A stretch of 64,000 nucleotides of DNA from Reinekea sp. G2M2-21 (GTDB lineage: Bacteria > Pseudomonadota > Gammaproteobacteria > Pseudomonadales > Natronospirillaceae), in the NCBI RefSeq assembly GCF_015687175.1, contig NZ_JADPQG010000002.1, positions 744,001-808,000 of the forward strand, given 5' to 3'. The notes under the pieces were generated by a model. It worked only from the letters and a program-made list of their open reading frames with translations, did not search any database and had not been told where the DNA came from. Positions 56,715-64,000 of the stretch are shown one piece after another. A program made the translations under genes and the position numbers. Every line of letters begins with the position of its first letter. Position 1 is the stretch's first letter.

Positions 56715-58055
56715 ATGACTCAGCAAATTCACGGTGCTCGTTATCTGCAGGGGCCTGTCTGGGGACACATTGTGCGTATGACCGCTTCAGGCGGTTTGGG
56801 TTTGCTGGCGCTGTTCGCCGTGGACCTGGTGGATTTGTTTTTTATCAGTCTGATTGGCGAACAGGAACTCGCCGCTGCAGTCGGTTTTGCCGGTTCGGTG
56901 ATGTTTTTTACGCAGAGTCTGAGCATTGGTTTGTCCATTGCGGTGGGTGCGACGGTATCGAAAGCCATTGGCAGTGATGCTATGGCGAAAGCTGCTGAGT
57001 TGGTGGCCAGTGGTATCGTGCTGGTCTTTGGTTCTTCCGTGTTGATTACTGCCTTGGTGTGGATTTTCCGTCAACAGTGTTTGTCGTGGTTAGGCGCCGA
57101 AGGGGCAACGTTGGATTTCGCCGTGATGTATCTGGGCATCATTTTACCCGCCTTTCCTTTCTTAGCCGTTGGTATGTCGATGGGTGGTGTGATGCGGGCG
57201 CAGGGCGACGCCAGTGGTGCGTTGTGGTTAACGCTCAGTGGCGCGTTGGTAAACGCTGTCTTGGATCCGATTCTTATCTTCGCGCTCGGTCTGGGGTTGC
57301 CTGGTGCCGCCATCGCTAGTGTGGTCAGTCGCTTCACCATGTTTTTTTTCGGTATCTATAAAGTTTTGCAGGTGTATCAATTGCGAAGCAAACCGACTAT
57401 AAGGACGGTTCGCCGAGACTGGCAGGAGTTGAGCAGCATTGCCATCCCGTCTGTACTGACGAATTTAGCCACGCCCATTGGCATTGCTTTTGTCACTGCC
57501 AGTATGGCGCAGTTTGGTGTCGCTGCGGTGGCCGGTAATGCGATCATTTCCCGGTTGCAGATGGTCGCTTTTGTGGGCTTGTATGCATTGTCCAGTGTCG
57601 TCGGACCTATTGCCGGACAGAATTGGGGGGCCAGACAGTTTAGCCGTGTCGAAGATGTCTTGCGTGATTCGATTCGGTTTGTGTTGGTCTATTGTGTCGT
57701 AGTGTGCAGTGTGTTGGCTTTAACCACACATTGGATCATTGCCGTCTTTCAAGCGTCTGATGATGCCGCAACTCTGATTCGTTGGTTTACCTACGGCGTT
57801 AGCCTGATGTTTATATTCAACGGTATAACCTTCGCGACGAACGCGTTATTCAACAACCTTGGCGCGCCCAAGGCGTCCACTGTGTTTAATGTGGCCAAAG
57901 CGACGCTGTTCACCATTCCCTTCGTTTGGGTAGGCGCTCAAGTCGGTGGGGCAGCGGGTATTCTGGTTGGCCAAGGCATTGGTGCGGTGGTAATCGCGTT
58001 GGCCGGCTGGTATTGGTGCCGACGGTTAATTCAAAGGCTGAGGCTGGCTCCCTGA
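56715..58055 (+). CDS. MATE-family efflux transporter (second copy)
   Basis: A 446-residue membrane protein with about 12 segments and two MatE halves. TASGGLGLLALFAVDLVDLFFI (in part), GMSMGGVMRAQGDASGALW, NAVLDPILIFALGLGLPGAAIAS and GPIAGQNWGARQFSRV are typical. It differs strongly from the MATE at 6682 and belongs to another branch of the family. Its start ATG is preceded by AAGGGAA. Divergent from the PTS unit; substrate unknown. Confidence 0.92.
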   Translation: MTQQIHGARYLQGPVWGHIVRMTASGGLGLLALFAVDLVDLFFISLIGEQELAAAVGFAGSVMFFTQSLSIGLSIAVGATVSKAIGSDAMAKAAELVASGIVLVFGSSVLITALVWIFRQQCLSWLGAEGATLDFAVMYLGIILPAFPFLAVGMSMGGVMRAQGDASGALWLTLSGALVNAVLDPILIFALGLGLPGAAIASVVSRFTMFFFGIYKVLQVYQLRSKPTIRTVRRDWQELSSIAIPSVLTNLATPIGIAFVTASMAQFGVAAVAGNAIISRLQMVAFVGLYALSSVVGPIAGQNWGARQFSRVEDVLRDSIRFVLVYCVVVCSVLALTTHWIIAVFQASDDAATLIRWFTYGVSLMFIFNGITFATNALFNNLGAPKASTVFNVAKATLFTIPFVWVGAQVGGAAGILVGQGIGAVVIALAGWYWCRRLIQRLRLAP

Positions 58056-58094
58056 CCGGAACACATCCGCAAGCATTCACAAGCGCAGAACAGA

Positions 58095-59411
58095 TTAAGA
58101 CGCCGAGTAGGCGACGACGCAATTTCTGCCTCGCGCCTTGGCGTCATAAAGTGCTTCGTCTGCCTGGCGAAACCATTGATCGATGGCTGCTGAGTTCAGT
58201 GGTGCAACGCCAAATGACGCAGTGACGTTGGTGTCTTCAGACAGCTTCGCATTAGTAATCTGCTCTCGTAAGTGTTCTGCGAGGGAAATGCCGCCCATTA
58301 ATGATGTCTGTTCGCTGACGATGAGGAACTCTTCACCGCCCCAACGTACAAAATGATCGCTGTCACGGATGTGCTTGCGTACCAATTGCGCAAGACTTTT
58401 AAGTATTACATCGCCTTCCTCGTGCCCGAAACGGTCGTTTACCTTTTTGAAATGATCAATATCAAACAGAATTAACGTGCTTTGCTGTTTGAATTTTTTG
58501 TAATTTTGCAGGACCTGGTTGAGCACATCACGGACCCCATTTCTGTTCAAACAGCCGGTAAGGGCATCTCGCTTGGCCAGTGTCTCAAACTTATCACGTT
58601 CAATTTTCAGGAATGCATTGATGCCTTCAAGGTCCGCGGCACGCTGACGGCTGATGCGATAATTTTGTTGCATCCGCTTGGCGGATACCGCCAATTGAGT
58701 TAGCGCCACGAGTAACCAACCGACGAGTATGCTCAGATAAAGTGTTTGTGCGCTGACCCATTTACCGGAAAAAGTCACTGAGTGGATATCAAATGCTACT
58801 TGCCGGGGGTTAGGGTTATCACCAGTTGAAATCTGCAGTCGGTCAACGTTGTTCAGGTTAACGTCTGTCGCGACTTCTTCAGATTGCGAGAATATCCACC
58901 AGGAAGGGATTTGAAAATGACGCATTGACAGTCGGTAGGTTTGACGTTGTTGGGTGGGCAGCAGAGTTTGCATATTGGCGCGACTGACCCGTGTTTTGTC
59001 ATGAAGTTCTTTGTTTAACAGGTACACGAGCAGGGTATCACGCTGTGACGACCGATAGTCGAGATCCAGTGTCAGCGTGTCAAACGGTCGTAAATCTATG
59101 CCGTCCTGGCGTCCATTGTTGAGATTGATAATGAGACTGCAAAACGCAAAGGTGCCGGACGTTCGTGTTTGACATTCCAGGCTTGGGGCTCCGTCATGAA
59201 AGGCAATTCGTCCGACCGACTGCCCGCCGTTAATATCATCATTCAAGATAGACAGCGCCGAACGTTGGCTGACAGGAACAATAAAGTGGGTATTCATGCC
59301 AACATGCTGCCAGATCACCAACCCCATACTGATCAGTATCAGGCTGATGTAAATGAACTCTTTTGACAGTCTTATCGGATGATCAGTCACAATACCGCTC
59401 TGAGAAATCAC
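58095..59411 (-). CDS. Diguanylate cyclase with carbohydrate-module-like periplasmic sensor
   Basis: A 438-residue inner-membrane protein: membrane segment about 18-36, periplasmic domain about 40-215, second segment about 217-238, coiled coil, GGDEF domain with DALTGCLNRNGV, FDIDHFKKVNDRFGH, GGEEF and I-site RDSD. The periplasmic part (SLECQTRTSGTFAFCSLIIN, DGIDLRPFDTLTLDLDYRS, VDRLQISTGDNPN, FDIHSVTFSG; each in part) looks like the galactose-binding jelly roll of CIA30/CBM11-type modules, as does the C-terminal module of the laminarinase next door. It may sense glucan fragments and raise c-di-GMP (inference). Confidence 0.88.
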   Translation of the reverse strand: MISQSGIVTDHPIRLSKEFIYISLILISMGLVIWQHVGMNTHFIVPVSQRSALSILNDDINGGQSVGRIAFHDGAPSLECQTRTSGTFAFCSLIINLNNGRQDGIDLRPFDTLTLDLDYRSSQRDTLLVYLLNKELHDKTRVSRANMQTLLPTQQRQTYRLSMRHFQIPSWWIFSQSEEVATDVNLNNVDRLQISTGDNPNPRQVAFDIHSVTFSGKWVSAQTLYLSILVGWLLVALTQLAVSAKRMQQNYRISRQRAADLEGINAFLKIERDKFETLAKRDALTGCLNRNGVRDVLNQVLQNYKKFKQQSTLILFDIDHFKKVNDRFGHEEGDVILKSLAQLVRKHIRDSDHFVRWGGEEFLIVSEQTSLMGGISLAEHLREQITNAKLSEDTNVTASFGVAPLNSAAIDQWFRQADEALYDAKARGRNCVVAYSAS

Positions 59412-59507
59412 TATTCTAGAAGTTTAGTCGAAAATGGCGGGATAACCGGTTTCTGTTCCTGCCGACTCAGCCCGTTCAGGCCTATGGTATTGCGTTGTTT
59501 ACTCGAA

Positions 59508-59521
59508 TGTAAGCGCTTTCA
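59508..59521. promoter_or_regulatory. LacI-family operator upstream of the laminarinase
   Basis: TGTAAGCGCTTTCA is a perfect match to the TGWAANCGNTNWCA operator of LacI/GalR-type regulators, with the central CG. It lies 91 bp before the glucanase start, in the gap divergent from the GGDEF gene. Confidence 0.65.
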
Positions 59522-59611
59522 TTTGAGGGTGAAAATCACTACACTGAACCGAAATTGAGTTTAACTGTTAACCGACCTGCCGACCGCCATTTGTTGGCCA
59601 AGGAGATATAC

Positions 59612-61126
59612 GTGAAACACCTTCATTTGAATACCCTAACCGGAATGACTGCAACAGCCATCGTGCTCAGTAGCTGCCAACTGCTGCCAACTCAGCAACC
59701 TGATGCGTTTGTGGGTGACAACTGGCAGTTGGTCTGGAACGATGAATTTTCTGCCGAAACGATCGATCTGAACAAGTGGGGCTTTGAGACCAATTGCTGG
59801 GGCGGCGGTAATAACGAGCTGCAGTGTTACACCGATCGGTCTGATAACTCCTTTATTCGCGATGGTAAACTGGTTATTCGCGCACAGAAGGAAACATTTA
59901 CAGGTCCGGCGGATATTCTACCGGCAGATTATGATGGCACTCCGGTACCGACTAAGACATTACCCTATACGTCGGCTCGTCTGCGTACACTGAATAAGGG
60001 CGATTTTAAGTACGGACGTATAGAAGTTCGGGCCAAAGTACCGGGTGGTCAGGGTATTTGGCCTGCCATCTGGATGTTGCCAACGGATTGGGTTTACGGT
60101 GGCTGGGCCGCCAGTGGCGAAATCGATATCATGGAGGCGGTAAATTTAACCGACGATGAGTCTAAGCAGGTGCACGGCACATTGCACTACGGCAAAGAAT
60201 GGCCAGCCAACAGCTATAGTGGTGCCTCGTTTGACTTTGTCGACAGTGATCCCACCACGGATTTTCACACCTATGCGATTGAATGGGCAGATGGCGAAAT
60301 CCGCTGGTATGTTGATGACGTTCACTACGCAACTCAACGCGAAACAGGTTGGTTTTCGCAAGCCGTCAATGATGAGGGCGAGCTCTATAACGTGCCGGGA
60401 TCAGCTCCGTTCGATCAGCGATTTCATCTGCTGTTGAATGTTGCTGTGGGCGGCAATTGGCCAGGTAATCCAGATGACAGCACTGAGTTTCCGGTGGAAA
60501 TGGAAGTGGATTACGTTCGCGTGTTTGAGTGTCCGGGAGCACAGGCGTCGCTGGTCGGATGTGCGACTAAAAACCCGCGCGCGGAACGTGTTTTTGGCAA
60601 TCAGCCGCCGGAAATTATCAAAGTCGAGTTCGATCCAGACTTCATAAAAGCGGATGTCGTCAACGTGTTTGATAACGATGACGTGTCGCCTTTCAGTTTG
60701 GGGCAATACGTGGGCAACGGCAGTGTCGATATGAGCCAGATCGCGGTTGAAGGGCGCGGCCAGGTCACTCGTCTTGCCTACAACACCGATGAGTCTGTTG
60801 TTTACTGGCAGGCACCCTTAGGATTCGATTTTAGCGAATTCTCACGTTTGGAGTTTGACTTGCAGGTACTGGCCGACTCGCGCAGCAGTGGTGGCTTGAT
60901 GATGAAGATCGATTGTTTCCATCCTTGTGGTACCGGCGATTACCCAATTGTGCCACCTGCCCCAGGTGAATGGACCCATTACAGTATCGCGCTGCAGGAT
61001 CTTGTAAAGCATCCTGGTTCTACACTGGATCTGACTAACATTAACACTCCTTTGGTAATATTCCCTGACTGGGGTAACCAGAAGGGCGTGGTCCTGTTGG
61101 TGGATGACGTGAAGCTGGTGCGTTAA
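59612..61126 (+). CDS. GH16 endo-1,3-beta-glucanase (laminarinase) lipoprotein
   Basis: A 504-residue lipoprotein (VLSSC, Cys22). GTG 59612 follows a perfect AAGGAGATATAC; frames to 59555 are extensions. The GH16 domain spans about 35-305, with substrate-cleft GQGIWPAIWMLP, the catalytic EIDIME (Glu170, Asp172, Glu175) and NVAVGGNWPG. The C-terminal domain (about 365-504: RLEFDLQVLADSRSSGGLMM, PGEWTHYSIALQDL, LLVDDVKLV, in part) is a CBM-like jelly roll. It breaks down laminarin or related 1,3-beta-glucans at the cell surface. LacI-type control is suggested by the operator upstream. Confidence 0.95.
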   Translation: MKHLHLNTLTGMTATAIVLSSCQLLPTQQPDAFVGDNWQLVWNDEFSAETIDLNKWGFETNCWGGGNNELQCYTDRSDNSFIRDGKLVIRAQKETFTGPADILPADYDGTPVPTKTLPYTSARLRTLNKGDFKYGRIEVRAKVPGGQGIWPAIWMLPTDWVYGGWAASGEIDIMEAVNLTDDESKQVHGTLHYGKEWPANSYSGASFDFVDSDPTTDFHTYAIEWADGEIRWYVDDVHYATQRETGWFSQAVNDEGELYNVPGSAPFDQRFHLLLNVAVGGNWPGNPDDSTEFPVEMEVDYVRVFECPGAQASLVGCATKNPRAERVFGNQPPEIIKVEFDPDFIKADVVNVFDNDDVSPFSLGQYVGNGSVDMSQIAVEGRGQVTRLAYNTDESVVYWQAPLGFDFSEFSRLEFDLQVLADSRSSGGLMMKIDCFHPCGTGDYPIVPPAPGEWTHYSIALQDLVKHPGSTLDLTNINTPLVIFPDWGNQKGVVLLVDDVKLVR

Positions 61127-61145
61127 AAAAACTGAGTGCGCTAAG

Positions 61146-61171
61146 GGAAAGCAACCCGTCGGTTGCTTTCC
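61146..61171 (+). terminator. Hairpin after the laminarinase
   Basis: GGAAAGCAACC / GGTTGCTTTCC, 11-bp stem, loop CGTC, but only a poor T run. The stretch from here to 61432 holds no gene or RNA that I can see. Confidence 0.6.
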
Positions 61172-61432
61172 TGTCATCATTCAACTCATCACATCGAACA
61201 AATGAAACCAACGTATTATTTCAAACCGTACAAAATCAGAACGCTTTGTTACATTAACCTTTGCCAAAGCTGGTTACTATTCGACCAATTTTCCGGTCGT
61301 TGCTATCCAGACATTTCTGAATCGAATTTGCCAGGTGCGCGTCCCGGTCCGCGCTGAATTCAGTGCACTCTTTGAAACAAACGGACTGGAAACTTATGTG
61401 CGTAACAGGGCCACCTTCGCTTTAGGCAAACT

Positions 61433-62779
61433 ATGAATACCAATGTCGTGATTGAACCGTTAACCCAGCAGCGGAGCGTATTATTGCCGCATGTTATTAA
61501 AGGGTTGTCTGCCGCCCCTTCGATGGATGACCTGTGCCGTCGTATCGTCATCAGCTGCTCCGAAGATTTGGGTTTCGATCGTTGCGGTTGCTTTCTGTAT
61601 GATGCAGCGAATAATCAGAAGTTAGGTATGTGGGGTATTGACGATAACGGCCAGTTGGCCGATGAACGAGGTATGACCGCGCCTATTCGGGATCACGAGC
61701 GGATTCCACATCACCAGGCCAACGCGCCACTGGTATTCACCGATCATTCACTGTATCACCAAGATCAGTATCTCGGACAAGGGACACTGATTGAATGCGC
61801 CATTTTTGATGGCGATGCACTGCTGGGTTGGCTGTTCGTCGATAATTTTTTAACTGGCCGGGCATTTTCTCAGGCCGATATTGAATTCATCCATCTTTTC
61901 AGTACCGTCGTTGGCCAGTTAATGGTCAGGGCAAATCAGCAGGCAGCGTTGACAGAGCAAAACCGGCAGCTCAATGAAACCATCCGACAACTGGAAGCAG
62001 CTCAACACGAAATAACCGAAGTTAAGAAAATGAAATCGCTTGGACGGTTGGTGTCCGGTATTGCTCATGAGTTAAATACCCCGATTGGTACGTCGTTGAC
62101 CGCGGTCTCCCACATTCAGCAGCTAGCCAATACATTAAGAAAGACATATGTGTCCGGTACGTTATCTAAATCGATGTTGGAATCGTCGTTAGACGCCATT
62201 CTCGAAACGGCCAGTGTTGGTTTGCAAAGTGTGGATCGCGCGGGTCAGCTGATTCGCGATTTTAAACAATTGGTGGCCTGTAAACATACCGTGCCCCAGG
62301 CAGCGACAGATGTAAAAGCGGTAATTGAGCGGGTGTTCAATGATGTAGCCCGGCAGTTTGACCACAACGTGATACTGGAAATGCGCGCAAACATCTCAGC
62401 ACAATGCTGGTGGCTGGCGGAAGAGAGCTTTACTCATGTGATTCGTGAGATTTTTCGCAACGCGATGCTGCACGCGTTTTCAGAGCAGCCCACAGGTACC
62501 CTTTGTGTGGAGATAAAAACGTCGGAGCGATCGGAGCTCTGTTCGTTGGACCTAGTCATTGCGGATGATGGTGTCGGTATGGGCGATGCGCTCGCTCAAC
62601 TGTTCGATCCGTTCTATACCAACAATCCACAGCGAGGTTCCGGACTGGGAGCCAGCATGGTGTACAACACGGTAACCCATGGGCTTAACGGTAAAATTGA
62701 GGCCGCGAACGGTGACCCTTCAGGACTGATCTATCATTTGACCATACCCTCGTCACCGGTCACGATGACAGTCGGATAA
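61433..62779 (+). CDS. Orphan GAF-domain sensor histidine kinase (paralogue of 15152)
   Basis: A 448-residue soluble kinase: GAF domain about 25-170, coiled coil about 172-205, H-box GIAHELNTPIGTS near residue 210, N-box IFRNAMLHAF, G boxes ADDGVGMG and GSGLGASMV. It shares with the kinase at 15152 the rare order E(I/L)NTP(L/I)G followed by AVSHxQxL, and GW(V/L)xxDN in the GAF domain; the PAS-like part of the other is missing. No response regulator is adjacent. Its stop overlaps the 3 prime end of the converging kinase by 20 bp. Confidence 0.87.
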   Translation: MNTNVVIEPLTQQRSVLLPHVIKGLSAAPSMDDLCRRIVISCSEDLGFDRCGCFLYDAANNQKLGMWGIDDNGQLADERGMTAPIRDHERIPHHQANAPLVFTDHSLYHQDQYLGQGTLIECAIFDGDALLGWLFVDNFLTGRAFSQADIEFIHLFSTVVGQLMVRANQQAALTEQNRQLNETIRQLEAAQHEITEVKKMKSLGRLVSGIAHELNTPIGTSLTAVSHIQQLANTLRKTYVSGTLSKSMLESSLDAILETASVGLQSVDRAGQLIRDFKQLVACKHTVPQAATDVKAVIERVFNDVARQFDHNVILEMRANISAQCWWLAEESFTHVIREIFRNAMLHAFSEQPTGTLCVEIKTSERSELCSLDLVIADDGVGMGDALAQLFDPFYTNNPQRGSGLGASMVYNTVTHGLNGKIEAANGDPSGLIYHLTIPSSPVTMTVG

Positions 62780-64000
62780 TGAATTCTGCCCCACCCAGTT
62801 TCGACGATTGCGCGATAGATATCGTGCCATTGTGCCAGTACGCGATTCGTTCTGCGATTGCCAGCCCCATCCCAAATCCCTGAGGACTGTTTTGTGTTTC
62901 ACCGCGAACAAAAGGTTTGAACAAAGTGGACCGGTGCTGCTCGGCGATGCCAGGACCGTCGTCGTGTATGTGTATGTCCAAATGCTCTTTGGTTCGCGAT
63001 ACCTGCACCAGAATCTTGCTGTTACCATAATGCAGCGCGTTATTCAGAATATTGTGGAGCAACATTTTCAAATAGGTCGGTTGGCCGGCAATGGTGGTAT
63101 TGGTGTTAGGTGCAGCATCAATGGTGACAACGCCCAGGGGGTGACTGTCACGAAAATTGACCAATATGTTTAACACGTCAACCGGCTCTTTTTGTACAGT
63201 CACCAGAGACTGCTCCAGCCTTGCGTAGTTCAGTAACGCTTCAACCAGGCTTTGCATTTCATCAATGTCGTTACTCAAATGTTCCTGATATTTTTGGCGC
63301 TCTTCCGGGTTTTCCGTTTCAGATAAAATATCGATACCGAAACGCAAGCGGGCCAAGGGGGTGCGCAGATCATGTGAAACGGCGCTGCTGATCAGTCGAT
63401 TGTCCTGTATCAGCGTTTCAATCTGCTCCGCCATTCGATTGAAGGTATGTTCGATATCGTCAATGTAAGTAAAACGACTGGGTGCGAGCCGCGCGCTGAA
63501 ATCGCCTTTGCCGTAAGCCAGTGCGTTACGGCGCAAGCCGCGCAAGCTGCGAACCAATGGCAGCAACCAGAGCAGAATCAGCAGCAAAATACCCAGATAA
63601 AAGCCGGTGGTCAGCAGCAAATTCACCATGGGCGTTTCTTCTCGGTTGATGAGTTCATCGGGGCTGAAGGCTAACAGTTGTTGATGCTGCGCCAACCACA
63701 GATAAATAGTCAGACCCACTTCCGTTTCAAGAACCAATGACTGTCCATTCTTCAGTTGTTGCCAGAGGTTTTCAGGTAGGGGTAAATCCTCTTCACTGAG
63801 TAACAGCAATTCATTCTGGGGTGATTTATTTTGCCACGCCTGGATAAATTCCTCGGGCGAAGATTGTTCATTTAACGCAAACGCCAATTGTTCTGCCAAT
63901 ACTTTTTGATGCCGTAGTGGGTCGATCTCTTCGGTTGAAAAGTAACGGTCGAATAGCACATCGATGAACATTCCCAACGCGATAATCGACAGTAAAATCA
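62760..64000 (-). CDS. RstB-like sensor histidine kinase (N-terminus beyond the window)
   Basis: The open frame runs past the window edge. The residues upstream of the TTG at 63977 (ILLSIIALGMFIDVLFDRYF) form a membrane segment, so the real start is outside. A periplasmic domain of about 130 residues is followed by a second membrane segment (LLLTTGFYLGILLLILLWLL), HAMP, the H-box SSAVSHDLRTPLARLRFGID (in part), NILNNALHYG, DDGPGIAEQ and GFGMGLAIAERI. It is a canonical class I kinase; its response regulator should lie just outside, on the same strand. Confidence 0.92.
   Translation of the reverse strand, partial: ILLSIIALGMFIDVLFDRYFSTEEIDPLRHQKVLAEQLAFALNEQSSPEEFIQAWQNKSPQNELLLLSEEDLPLPENLWQQLKNGQSLVLETEVGLTIYLWLAQHQQLLAFSPDELINREETPMVNLLLTTGFYLGILLLILLWLLPLVRSLRGLRRNALAYGKGDFSARLAPSRFTYIDDIEHTFNRMAEQIETLIQDNRLISSAVSHDLRTPLARLRFGIDILSETENPEERQKYQEHLSNDIDEMQSLVEALLNYARLEQSLVTVQKEPVDVLNILVNFRDSHPLGVVTIDAAPNTNTTIAGQPTYLKMLLHNILNNALHYGNSKILVQVSRTKEHLDIHIHDDGPGIAEQHRSTLFKPFVRGETQNSPQGFGMGLAIAERIAYWHNGTISIAQSSKLGGAEFIIRLSS

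Overview
The window reads as chromosome of a marine, heterotrophic gammaproteobacterium, most likely in or near the Oceanospirillales (Reinekea/Saccharospirillum-like). Reasons: the pseudomonad-type order coaBC-dut-algC(long form)-argB, slmA, a SpoT of E. coli-like layout, HexR-type control of pgk, a fused EIIA-HPr-Enzyme I phosphotransferase protein, an ectoine-type aspartokinase and a secreted GH16 laminarinase. The taxonomic guess is inference. No rRNA, tRNA, prophage, CRISPR array or complete IS was seen.

Layout. 0-3.5 kb: a Rossmann oxidoreductase (cut by the window edge) divergent from a LysR regulator, then an octaheme hydroxylamine-oxidoreductase-like cytochrome and a NapC-type tetraheme quinol dehydrogenase under a perfect FNR box. 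3.5-11.2 kb: three secreted lipoproteins (one with thrombospondin-3 repeats, one choice-of-anchor I protein), a corrinoid adenosyltransferase, a MATE pump and a 51-codon stand-alone transposase-type HTH. 11.2-17.6 kb: a MITE with target duplication, DUF427, gmk, rpoZ, spoT, an orphan GAF histidine kinase ending at a second MITE fragment, dsbB. 17.7-24 kb: an EAL protein, an orphan ectoine-type aspartokinase, a GGDEF protein and an outer-membrane barrel. 23.8-31.5 kb: slmA, argB, algC, dut, coaBC / radC, rpmB, rpmG. 31.5-42.5 kb: acyltransferase, DsbA-like protein, DUF924, a degenerate M48 protein, a miniature malate-synthase-G-like protein divergent from a DUF3612 regulator, an M48 peptidase fused to a pilin-like domain, YqhA, a lipoprotein, udk. 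42.7-49.7 kb: HexR-controlled pgk, fba, a periplasmic-sensor GGDEF, a serine hydrolase, a glutamine amidotransferase. 49.8-58 kb: a LON-domain protein, an orphan sugar-binding protein, ptsG with a second EIIB domain encoded in the -1 frame after an A9 run, the EIIA-HPr-EI fusion, a second MATE pump. 58-64 kb: a GGDEF protein with a carbohydrate-module-like periplasmic sensor divergent from the laminarinase, a second orphan GAF histidine kinase, and an RstB-like kinase running off the end.

Themes. Sugar acquisition and glycolysis are concentrated at 42-61 kb. Four c-di-GMP enzymes (three GGDEF, one EAL) are scattered through the window, two with their own periplasmic sensors. The most unusual items are the ptsG A9/-1 frame second EIIB, the mini malate synthase G with its DUF3612 regulator and repeated TTTCAC operator, the MITE family, the peptidase-pilin fusion, and the HAO/NapC module in an apparently heterotrophic background.
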